This document shows, piece by piece, positions 6,140 to 12,060 of a DNA stretch of 12,060 bases (positions within the stretch are counted from its first letter, which is position 1; every line of letters starts with the position of its first letter). Both the position numbers and the translations under genes were made by a program. The DNA is from Flavobacteriaceae bacterium (GTDB lineage: Bacteria; Bacteroidota; Bacteroidia; Flavobacteriales; Flavobacteriaceae): positions 1-12,060 of the forward strand of contig CATEMS010000013.1 in assembly GCA_949507465.1 (NCBI GenBank). The letters are read 5' to 3'. Below the pieces are notes generated by a model, which saw only the letters and a program-made list of their open reading frames with translations, did not search any database and was not told the origin of the DNA.

Positions 6140-7189
6140 ATGTTAGAAAATAAAGATTCGTCAAAAACAGCTATTTCTTCAATGGGGGAGTTTGCCCTTA
6201 TAGAGCATCTCACCAAAGGGTTTGAAGTCAAGCATGATTCAACAATAAAGAGCATTGGAGACGACGCTGCTGTTGTATCTCATGAACATCAAACGGTGGT
6301 AACCACAGATTTATTAATTGAAGGAGTTCACTTTGATTTGAGTTACATGCCATTAAAACATTTAGGATACAAAAGTGTGGTTGTCAACCTTAGCGATATT
6401 TTTGCCATGAATGCTACGCCAAGTCAAATTACAATTTCCATTGCTGTTTCAAATAGGTTTACAGTAGAGGCCCTGGAAGAATTATACAAGGGCATAGCAA
6501 CGGCTGCCAAGCAATACAACATCGATGTAGTTGGAGGAGATACAACCTCATCAACCCATGGGCTTATGATTAGCATTACAGCCCTGGGTGAGGTAGCAAA
6601 AGACGCCGTTGTGTATAGAGACGGGGCAAAAGAAAATGATTTGGTCTTACTCACCGGAGATTTGGGAGCGGCTTATTTAGGCCTTCAAATTTTAGAGAGA
6701 GAAAAGCAGGTATTTAAAGTAAATCCAAACTCACAACCAGATCTTGAACCTTATTCTTATTTGATAGAAAGGCAATTAAAGCCAGAGGCTAGAAAAGACA
6801 TTCCTGTGCTGTTAAAGCAACTAGGAGTAAAACCTACCTCCATGATTGATGTGAGTGATGGACTTTCTTCTGAAATATTACACATTTGCAAACAATCTGA
6901 AGTTGGGTGTACAATTTATGAGGACAAAATACCTTTAGATCCTCAAGTAATCACCACCTCTGAAGAGTTTAACATGGATAGCACAACAATTGCACTTAAT
7001 GGTGGAGAGGATTACGAGTTGTTGTTTACAATTTCTCAAGAAGATTATCCTAAAATAAAGGCAAACCCTCATTTAACGGTAATTGGCCATATCTTGAAGC
7101 CTTCAGAAGGAACTCATCTTGTTACCAGAGACAATACTAAAATACCACTTATTGCAAGAGGCTGGAGTGCCACTCAAGAAAATCAGTAG
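6140..7189 (+). CDS. thiL: Thiamine-monophosphate kinase
   Basis: ThiL phosphorylates thiamine monophosphate with ATP to give thiamine pyrophosphate, the last step of cofactor synthesis, in the cytosol. From the ATG at 6140 the protein has 349 residues, a normal length. An in-frame ATG at 6095 would add 15 residues (starting MCNTSTIF) that I do not recognise as part of the family. The start at 6140 gives MLENKDSS followed by the usual GEFALIEHLTK segment. PurM/ThiL-fold motifs in order are SIGDDAAVV (38-46), TTDLLIEGVHF (55-65), VVNLSDIFAMNA (81-92), VVGGDTTSS (130-138), DVSDGLSSE (237-245) and NGGEDYELLFT (287-297), covering the Mg-ATP and substrate site aspartates. No other thiamine gene is nearby. 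It diverges from the propeller/MbnP operon and converges with the hydrolase gene 15 bp downstream. Confidence 0.95.
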   Translation: MLENKDSSKTAISSMGEFALIEHLTKGFEVKHDSTIKSIGDDAAVVSHEHQTVVTTDLLIEGVHFDLSYMPLKHLGYKSVVVNLSDIFAMNATPSQITISIAVSNRFTVEALEELYKGIATAAKQYNIDVVGGDTTSSTHGLMISITALGEVAKDAVVYRDGAKENDLVLLTGDLGAAYLGLQILEREKQVFKVNPNSQPDLEPYSYLIERQLKPEARKDIPVLLKQLGVKPTSMIDVSDGLSSEILHICKQSEVGCTIYEDKIPLDPQVITTSEEFNMDSTTIALNGGEDYELLFTISQEDYPKIKANPHLTVIGHILKPSEGTHLVTRDNTKIPLIARGWSATQENQ

Positions 7190-7204
7190 TGCTAAAAAAA
7201 GCAG

Positions 7205-7975
7205 TTACATAATGCCCTGCAAAAGGGCAATAAGCTCTGTGCTGTGTGTAAGCCAACTCATGTGACCGCCAGCAGTGGTGTGCAAGGTTGCTTTTGTTTG
7301 CTCAGATAATCCCACAACATCCCGGTAAGGTATAATAGGGTCAAACTCTCCTGCAATCAGATGCTTTTTACAGGTTAAATTTTTTAGCACAGTGGTCCTG
7401 TCACTTCTATCACGCATTGCTCTAATGGCAGCCTTAACCCCGTTTGCTGAACAGTGTTGGGCTTCATTTTTTAGACCCTTTATAGCCAATGGATGTTTGA
7501 CTTTTTCCTCTGCATTAAATAAATTTCCAATGGCCATGTTGATAAATGCTGTTTTATTTTTGTCAATAATAGTCAAGGCTCTATTTCTGTTTTCTTTTCT
7601 TGAATTACTATCTGCTGCTGGGCTAGTGTTTAGTAAAATTAGTTTTCTTAATTTTTCAGGGAATAATTCTCCGAAAGCCAATGCAACATAACCACCCATA
7701 GAGTGCCCAACAAGTGTTGCGCATTGTATATTTTCAATCAATAATAATTCGAAAACGATAGTCGCCATTTCCTCTATGGTGTTTGAGTGGTCAAGCACAT
7801 TACTTTGCCCAAATCCTGGAAGATCTAACATCACAATAGTATTTTCTTTTGCAAACTCATCAGCTATTTTTTGCCACATGGAGCTACTCTCTAAAAAACC
7901 GTGAAGCATCACAATAGCTGGTCCAGATCCTTGTTTGCGATAATGTATGGGGGTGGTGTGGTAGTGAAAAATCAT
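7205..7975 (-). CDS. Alpha/beta-fold hydrolase
   Basis: This is a cytosolic alpha/beta hydrolase of 256 residues with no signal peptide. The oxyanion-hole HGF is at 25-27, the nucleophile elbow GHSMGG at 90-95 (Ser92), the acid Asp212 in GEFDPIIP, and the base His238 in AGGHMSW. All three triad residues are present, so it is probably active. DLPGFGQS (51-58) is the usual strand-4 loop, and a helical cap spans roughly 125-195. The fold covers esterases, lipases, BioH- and MenH-like enzymes, and the sequence does not choose among them. It stands alone on its strand, convergent with thiL (15 bp gap) and divergent from brnQ (52 bp), so context gives no substrate hint. A candidate promoter lies at 7998-8005. 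Confidence 0.9.
   Translation of the reverse strand: MIFHYHTTPIHYRKQGSGPAIVMLHGFLESSSMWQKIADEFAKENTIVMLDLPGFGQSNVLDHSNTIEEMATIVFELLLIENIQCATLVGHSMGGYVALAFGELFPEKLRKLILLNTSPAADSNSRKENRNRALTIIDKNKTAFINMAIGNLFNAEEKVKHPLAIKGLKNEAQHCSANGVKAAIRAMRDRSDRTTVLKNLTCKKHLIAGEFDPIIPYRDVVGLSEQTKATLHTTAGGHMSWLTHSTELIALLQGIM
7213..7229 (-). terminator. Hairpin at the convergent thiL/hydrolase ends, possible terminator
   Basis: TGCCCT (7213-7218) and AGGGCA (7224-7229) form a perfect 6-bp stem with a 5-base loop, inside the last codons of the hydrolase gene. In minus-strand transcripts it is followed after about a dozen bases by a seven-base T run (7200-7194). In plus-strand transcripts it lies about 24 bases past the thiL stop but has no T run. 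It may help stop transcription of one or both genes; the T run on the minus strand is further away than in a standard intrinsic terminator. Confidence 0.3.
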
Positions 7976-7997
7976 TTTGTATATTGAGCCTTGATTG

Positions 7998-8005
7998 CAA
8001 AAATA
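7998..8005 (-). promoter_or_regulatory. Putative -7 element of the hydrolase promoter
   Basis: On the minus strand the site reads TATTTTTG, a full TAnnTTTG match 22 bases upstream of the hydrolase ATG. It lies in the 52-bp gap shared with brnQ. No TTG is seen at the -33 distance. No matching element is visible for brnQ on the plus strand. Confidence 0.38.
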
Positions 8006-8027
8006 GCCATTAACCAGCTTCTTTTCT

Positions 8028-9314
8028 ATGAATTATACCAAACAAACATATCTTGTTGCATTTGCTTTGTTTTCCCTTTTTTTTGGCGCAGGAAATATAA
8101 TACTCCCACCTTTTTTAGGCTACAATGCTGGAAGTAGTTGGGTATGGGTTGCCATTGGTTTTGCTCTCTCTGGAGTTGTGATACCCATTTTGGCCATATA
8201 TGGGTATGCACGCTTGCAGGGTACCCTTTTGGACTTTGCCAAAAAGGTGTCTGTCAAATTTGCATTATCATACGCCATTATTGTGTATGGTATCAGTATT
8301 AGCCTGCCTTCTCCAAGGACTGCATCTGTTGCCTACCAAATAGCTATTGCCCCTTATTTTGATATTTCATCTTTACAGGTGAGCATAATTTATTTTAGCC
8401 TGGTATTGGTCTTTGCCCTCAATAGAACTCAAATTTTAAGCCTTATTGGGAAATATTTAACCCCACTTATTATCCTCATACTTTTATCAATAATTAGTTT
8501 GGGACTCTTTGCTGATCTGACTCCCATGGCCAGCACCATTTTTGAAAACACATTCACCTGTGGTATTTTGGAGGGCTATCAAACCTTTGATGCTATTGGA
8601 GGTGTTGTAGTTGGAGGTGTGATTGTAATTTCTTTGGCCTTGCAAAATAAATACAGTTATCAAGAAAAAAAGAGGATGATTGCTCGCTCTGGGTTTCTAG
8701 CTGGGATGGGATTGTTTTTAGTGTATGGTGGTCTTATTGCTTTAGGAGCATACTACAGTGGAGATTTGCAAGTAACAGAGCGAACAGAATTATTAAAAAT
8801 ACTAAGTGAACAAACCCTTGGGGAGTATGGCACTGCTTTTCTTGGGGTACTTGTTGCACTAGCATGCTTTACAACGGCTGTTGGTATTGTTACCGGGACT
8901 GCAGACTTTGTAAAAGGGATTGCTAAAAATACTTCTTGGGCCTATACAATTACCTCAGTGCTGGGATGTTTCATTGGTGTTTTGGTGGGACAATTTGAGG
9001 TTGGTTTTATCATTACTGTAGCCATCCCTGCCTTGATGTTTATATACCCTATTACCATTGTCCTAATTTTGTTAAATGCCCTGCCTGAAAAGTTTGCTTC
9101 TGTAAGAGTTTTTAGAGCAGTAACGCTAATAACCTTGGTATTTAGTATTCCAGATTTTCTAGAAATTTTTGTAGCTCAAGGAGCTTTAGATGGTGTTAAA
9201 AAATGGATTCCCTTTGCACATCAAGCCATGGGTTGGGTAGTACCCGCACTATTGGTTTTTATTGGTCTAAATATATTTGAGCACTTTAAAAGGGAACAAG
9301 TAATGGATGATTAA
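8028..9314 (+). CDS. brnQ: Branched-chain amino-acid:cation symporter, BrnQ (LIVCS) family
   Basis: This is an inner-membrane carrier taking up leucine, isoleucine and valine, driven by Na+ or H+ in characterised members. The 428-residue product is strongly hydrophobic with about 12 predicted membrane segments. Family motifs include LFFGAGNIILPPFLGY (17-32) on the first helix, PSPRTASVAYQ (95-104), EGYQTFDAIGG (182-192) and the CFTTAVGIVTGTADF stretch (280-294). The length is normal and there is no frameshift. The ATG at 8028 immediately precedes the first hydrophobic helix with a short polar tail, as expected. The 3' end overlaps the oppositely oriented aminopeptidase P gene by four bases. 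The neighbouring aminopeptidase would release free amino acids, but the genes are convergent, so no operon is implied. Confidence 0.93.
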   Translation: MNYTKQTYLVAFALFSLFFGAGNIILPPFLGYNAGSSWVWVAIGFALSGVVIPILAIYGYARLQGTLLDFAKKVSVKFALSYAIIVYGISISLPSPRTASVAYQIAIAPYFDISSLQVSIIYFSLVLVFALNRTQILSLIGKYLTPLIILILLSIISLGLFADLTPMASTIFENTFTCGILEGYQTFDAIGGVVVGGVIVISLALQNKYSYQEKKRMIARSGFLAGMGLFLVYGGLIALGAYYSGDLQVTERTELLKILSEQTLGEYGTAFLGVLVALACFTTAVGIVTGTADFVKGIAKNTSWAYTITSVLGCFIGVLVGQFEVGFIITVAIPALMFIYPITIVLILLNALPEKFASVRVFRAVTLITLVFSIPDFLEIFVAQGALDGVKKWIPFAHQAMGWVVPALLVFIGLNIFEHFKREQVMDD

Positions 9315-10603
9315 GGGTTCATCAAATCTTCAATTTCATCTGCGAGTATGGGGATGTTTTTCATCAAATTTAAAGGGGCTCCTGTTGGTTGTATTACCAC
9401 ATCATCCTCAAGCCTAATCCCAAAACCCTCTTGGGGGATATATATACCTGGCTCTACTGTAAACACCATGTTTGCTTGCATAGGCTCCCAGAGTATTCCG
9501 TAATCATGGGTGTCTAATCCTAAATGGTGTGATGTGCCATGCATGAAGTATTTTTTGTAGGCTGGCCACTGTGGATTTTCATTTTTTACATCTGTTTTGT
9601 CTATAAGCCCTAACCCCAGCAATTCACTGGTCATAATGTGGCCTACTTCTTTATGGTATTCTTTCCAGAGAGTTCCTGGAACGAGTAATTTAGTGGCCTG
9701 ATCTTTAACTCTATTTACAGCATTGTAAACTGCTTTTTGCCTATCTGTATATTTTCCACTAACAGGAATCGTTCTAGACATATCACTACTGTAATTTGCA
9801 TATTCTGCTCCCACATCTAGCAAGATTAAATCTCCGGCCTTGCATTGTTGGTTGTTTTCTATATAGTGCAGAACATTGGCATTATTTCCACTAGCCACAA
9901 TTGGTGTGTATGCGAATTTTTTTGAGCGATTTTTTAAAAACTCATGCATGAATTCTGCTTCAATATCAAATTCCCAAACATCAGGCTTTACAAATCCTAG
10001 CACCCTTCTAAAGCCTTTTTCTGTAATGTCACAGGCTTGTTGTATCAAATCAATTTCTATTGGGTCTTTCACAGATCGTAACCTTTGTAGGATAGGATTG
10101 CTCTTTGCCCAGTTGTGCGCAGGAAAATCTGCTTTGTTTTTTTGTATGAAGCGGTCTTCTCTTGTTTGAGTTTGTATGTCTGCTCTGTAATGCTCGTTGG
10201 TGTTAAAGTATATGGTATTGCTTTGGGCCATAAGTTCCCGCATTATTTTATCAAAATCTTGCAGCCAATACACTGTTTTGATCCCACTCACTTCAAAAGC
10301 TCTCTCTTTGGTAAGTTTCTCGCCCTCCCAAATTGCTATATGCTGGTTGGTTTCTTTTAAAAATAATAGTTCTCTATGATCTGGGTTTGGACACTCAGGA
10401 AACAACACTAAAATACTTTCTTCTTGATCAACGCCACTTAAATAGAATATATCTCTTGCTTGCTCGAAAGGCATAGTGCTGTCTGCTCCAATGGGATAGA
10501 TGTCATTGCTATTAAAGACAGCCAAACTACTAGACTTCATTTGAGCCATAAAGTTTTTACGGTTTTTAATATAAAGGGCAGGATCTACAGGATGATATTT
10601 CAT
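9311..10603 (-). CDS. pepP: Aminopeptidase P family metallopeptidase (Xaa-Pro aminopeptidase)
   Basis: This M24 'pita-bread' metallopeptidase removes N-terminal residues that precede proline, using a dinuclear (typically Mn) site. It has 430 residues, close to the E. coli PepP length, with no signal peptide, so it is cytosolic. The N-terminal AMP_N domain (about 1-170) carries FYLSGVDQEESILVLFP. The catalytic half starts near LRSVKDPIEIDLIQ. All five metal ligands are present: Asp263 (LLDVGAEY), Asp274 (SSDMSRT), His359 (HGTSHHLGLDTHD), Glu384 (FTVEPGIY) and Glu399 (IRLEDDV). The substrate-site His in NVLHYIEN is also present (His246). The gene is monocistronic as seen, with a good TTG-N18-TAnnTTTG promoter just upstream, and its stop overlaps the brnQ stop. 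Confidence 0.94.
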   Translation of the reverse strand: MKYHPVDPALYIKNRKNFMAQMKSSSLAVFNSNDIYPIGADSTMPFEQARDIFYLSGVDQEESILVLFPECPNPDHRELLFLKETNQHIAIWEGEKLTKERAFEVSGIKTVYWLQDFDKIMRELMAQSNTIYFNTNEHYRADIQTQTREDRFIQKNKADFPAHNWAKSNPILQRLRSVKDPIEIDLIQQACDITEKGFRRVLGFVKPDVWEFDIEAEFMHEFLKNRSKKFAYTPIVASGNNANVLHYIENNQQCKAGDLILLDVGAEYANYSSDMSRTIPVSGKYTDRQKAVYNAVNRVKDQATKLLVPGTLWKEYHKEVGHIMTSELLGLGLIDKTDVKNENPQWPAYKKYFMHGTSHHLGLDTHDYGILWEPMQANMVFTVEPGIYIPQEGFGIRLEDDVVIQPTGAPLNLMKNIPILADEIEDLMNP

Positions 10604-10631
10604 AGGTGATAATATTAAAATAATATGCCAT

Positions 10632-10660
10632 CAAAAATAAGGATTGCAATTTTTAATCAA
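10632..10660 (-). promoter_or_regulatory. Promoter of the aminopeptidase P gene (-33 TTG and -7 TAnnTTTG)
   Basis: On the minus strand a TTG (10660-10658) is followed, after 18 bases, by TATTTTTG (10639-10632). Both parts and their spacing fit the Bacteroidota housekeeping promoter. The -7 element lies 28 bases upstream of the ATG. This is the most complete promoter in the window. Confidence 0.55.
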
Positions 10661-10718
10661 TACACCAAAGCGTGTTATTTTATATTTCAAAGAAGTTTTA
10701 TAAAAAAAATCACGAACG

Positions 10719-10737
10719 ATGTTAAATTTTCTAACAT
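10719..10737. repeat. Perfect 6-bp inverted repeat upstream of the VPS10/BNR gene
   Basis: ATGTTA (10719-10724) and TAACAT (10732-10737) are perfect inverted repeats around seven AT-rich bases, 52 bases before the ATG of the secreted propeller gene. It could be an operator or a leader hairpin. The composition is so AT-rich that chance is a real alternative. No full TAnnTTTG match was found for this gene. Confidence 0.25.
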
Positions 10738-10789
10738 TATTTTGAGGTGGTTTTTGCTTTCTGTATTTTACGTTTTCTAAATCAAACAA

Positions 10790-12060
10790 ATGAAAAAATA
10801 CGTCCTTTTATTGCTCGTTTTGACGCCCTATTTTGGTCATGCCCAACAAGCTGCTTCAACCCCAAGTGGGGTACTCACCGCTATACAAGAAAAACAAACC
10901 CTCACAGAAAACTCGCTAGTAAAAAACCTTCCTTTTATCAACATAGGACCCTCTATAATGAGTGGTCGTGTGGTAGATTTGGCTGTGAATCCAAACAACC
11001 CCATAGAGTTTTATGTTGGCTATGCCAGTGGAGGGGTATGGCACACGGTAAATAACGGCACCACATTTACACCAATTCTAGACAATAGCCCCACCCAAAA
11101 TGTAGGTAGCTTGGCTGTAGATTGGAAGACAAGAACTATTTGGGTAGGAACTGGAGAAGTAAATTCTTCTCGTTCAAGTTATGCGGGTATTGGTCTATTG
11201 CGATCCTCAGATAATGGGCTTACCTGGGAACATTTAGGTCTTGAAGACAGCCATCATATTAGTAAAATTTTAATCAACCCATCAAACCCAAAACACCTGG
11301 TAGTAGCTGTTGTGGGACATTTGTATTCTACAAATAATCACAGAGGGGTATACAAAACTACAGATGGGGGTATCTCCTGGCAACAAACACTTTTTGTAAA
11401 CAACCAAAGTGGTATTATAGAAATGGATGCAGCCCCAGATAATTTTAATATCATGTTTGCCTCCTCCTGGGATAAAGATCGTAAGGCATGGAATTTTAGG
11501 GGAAGTGGCTCTGGTAGTGCAATCTATAAAAGCACAGATGCAGGTAGCTCATGGGTTAAAGTTTCTACCCCGAAAAGTGGTTTTCCTACAGGAGAGGGTG
11601 TGGGACGTATTGGTCTTGCCGTTTTTGACTCCAATATTCTCTATGCCGTGCATGATAATCAAGCTAGAAGAAAACAAAAAAGCACCTCTAGAAACTCAAA
11701 TGACTTATCAAAAGAGCAATTTAAAACCATGACCCGGGAATCGTTTTTAGCTTTAGATAATAAAAAACTTAACACCTATCTAAAAAACAACGGCTTTCAA
11801 GAAAAATATAGAGCTGACAACGTAAAGAGTATGGTGCGAAGTGGAGGTGTTGCTCCTGCAGATCTTGCAACGTATTTAGAAGATGCAAACGCCATGTTGT
11901 TTGACACTCCTGTGATTGGAGCTCAAGTATATAAAAGTTCTGACGGGGGTGTTACATGGAGTAAAACGCACGAGGATTTTTTGGAAGGTATTTATTATAG
12001 TTATGGGTACTATTTTGGTAAAATACACGTAGACCCAAACAATCAAGACGGGATCTATAT
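10790..12060 (+). CDS. Secreted VPS10/BNR-type Asp-box beta-propeller protein (5' part, cut by window edge)
   Basis: The first 423 codons are present and no stop is reached, so the gene continues past the right edge; from memory, related Flavobacteriia proteins are much longer (roughly 900-1050 residues). A signal peptide spans about residues 1-18 (MKKYVLLLLV to GHA, then QQ). The N-terminal FINIGPSIMSGRVVDLAV block and the GYASGGVWHTVNNGTTF block are typical of the family often annotated as sortilin/VPS10-like 'glycosyl hydrolase'. Four Asp-box motifs (S-x-D-x-G-x-(T/S)-W) are seen: SSDNGLTW (139-146), TTDGGISW (190-197), STDAGSSW (248-255) and SSDGGVTW (383-390). Between boxes 3 and 4 a charged, helix-prone insert (about 292-366) interrupts the propeller. 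No catalytic residues can be assigned, so 'hydrolase' would be an overcall. Any C-terminal T9SS domain would lie outside the window. It is transcribed divergently from the aminopeptidase gene, 186 bp away. Confidence 0.85.
   Translation, partial: MKKYVLLLLVLTPYFGHAQQAASTPSGVLTAIQEKQTLTENSLVKNLPFINIGPSIMSGRVVDLAVNPNNPIEFYVGYASGGVWHTVNNGTTFTPILDNSPTQNVGSLAVDWKTRTIWVGTGEVNSSRSSYAGIGLLRSSDNGLTWEHLGLEDSHHISKILINPSNPKHLVVAVVGHLYSTNNHRGVYKTTDGGISWQQTLFVNNQSGIIEMDAAPDNFNIMFASSWDKDRKAWNFRGSGSGSAIYKSTDAGSSWVKVSTPKSGFPTGEGVGRIGLAVFDSNILYAVHDNQARRKQKSTSRNSNDLSKEQFKTMTRESFLALDNKKLNTYLKNNGFQEKYRADNVKSMVRSGGVAPADLATYLEDANAMLFDTPVIGAQVYKSSDGGVTWSKTHEDFLEGIYYSYGYYFGKIHVDPNNQDGIY

Noticed and set aside
6052..6255. 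Minus-strand open frame of 67 codons across the thiL 5' end
   Set aside because: It is antisense to conserved ThiL residues and has no recognisable features. The candidate divergent promoters are explained without it.
10747..11055. Plus-strand open frame of 102 codons starting upstream of the VPS10/BNR gene
   Set aside because: It overlaps the clear signal peptide and propeller coding frame of the gene at 10790, has no recognisable family features, and is a shadow frame.
1..12060. CRISPR arrays, insertion sequences, integration sites or phage genes
   Set aside because: No spaced repeats, transposase motifs, terminal inverted repeats or tRNA-flanking duplications were seen; the protein repeats at 3097-4455 are divergent at DNA level and are propeller blades.
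10790..12060. Calling the right-edge gene a glycosyl hydrolase or sialidase
   Set aside because: Asp-boxes alone mark the propeller fold, not catalysis. No sialidase Arg triad or other catalytic motif can be assigned in the part present.

Overview
The window is AT-rich and densely coded, with almost no Shine-Dalgarno-like sites. It carries Bacteroidota-type lipoprotein signals (Cys followed by acidic residues), a type IX secretion (T9SS) C-terminal sorting domain, and TAnnTTTG promoter elements upstream of several genes. Together these point to a (probably marine) member of the Flavobacteriaceae. The genus cannot be decided from the sequence alone. No gene-free stretch exceeds about 260 bases. 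I see no tRNA, rRNA, CRISPR array, insertion sequence or other mobile-element trace.

Layout. (1) 1-1119, minus strand: the head of a SUF iron-sulfur assembly operon, with an A-type carrier (sufA-like) followed by sufB, which is cut by the left edge. (2) 1237-5959, minus strand: a tightly packed four-gene operon. In transcription order it encodes a T9SS-exported 'choice-of-anchor B' propeller protein, a seven-repeat propeller lipoprotein, an MbnP-family lipoprotein and a di-heme MauG/cytochrome c peroxidase-like lipoprotein (MbnH-like). The gaps are 5, 8 and about 13 bp. (3) 6112-7189, plus strand: thiL, divergent from that operon. (4) 7205-8005, minus strand: an alpha/beta hydrolase, convergent with thiL. 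(5) 8028-9314, plus strand: a BrnQ-type branched-chain amino-acid carrier. (6) 9311-10660, minus strand: an aminopeptidase P family protein whose stop codon overlaps the brnQ stop. (7) 10790 to the right edge, plus strand: the first 423 codons of a secreted VPS10/BNR-type Asp-box propeller protein.

The housekeeping genes (suf, thiL, brnQ, pepP) are ordinary. The accessory part is the four-gene operon. In characterised methanotroph systems an MbnH-type di-heme enzyme oxidises a tryptophan of its MbnP partner to kynurenine, creating a copper site. Here the same two families are adjacent and co-directional, but no methanobactin gene is visible. Instead they follow two large beta-propellers, one of them T9SS-secreted and with a histidine at the equivalent position of four consecutive blades. 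All three lipoproteins carry an acidic stretch just after the lipobox Cys, which resembles the Bacteroidota surface-export signal. My best inference is a cell-surface redox and metal (probably copper) handling module. The metal and the function are not proven by the sequence.
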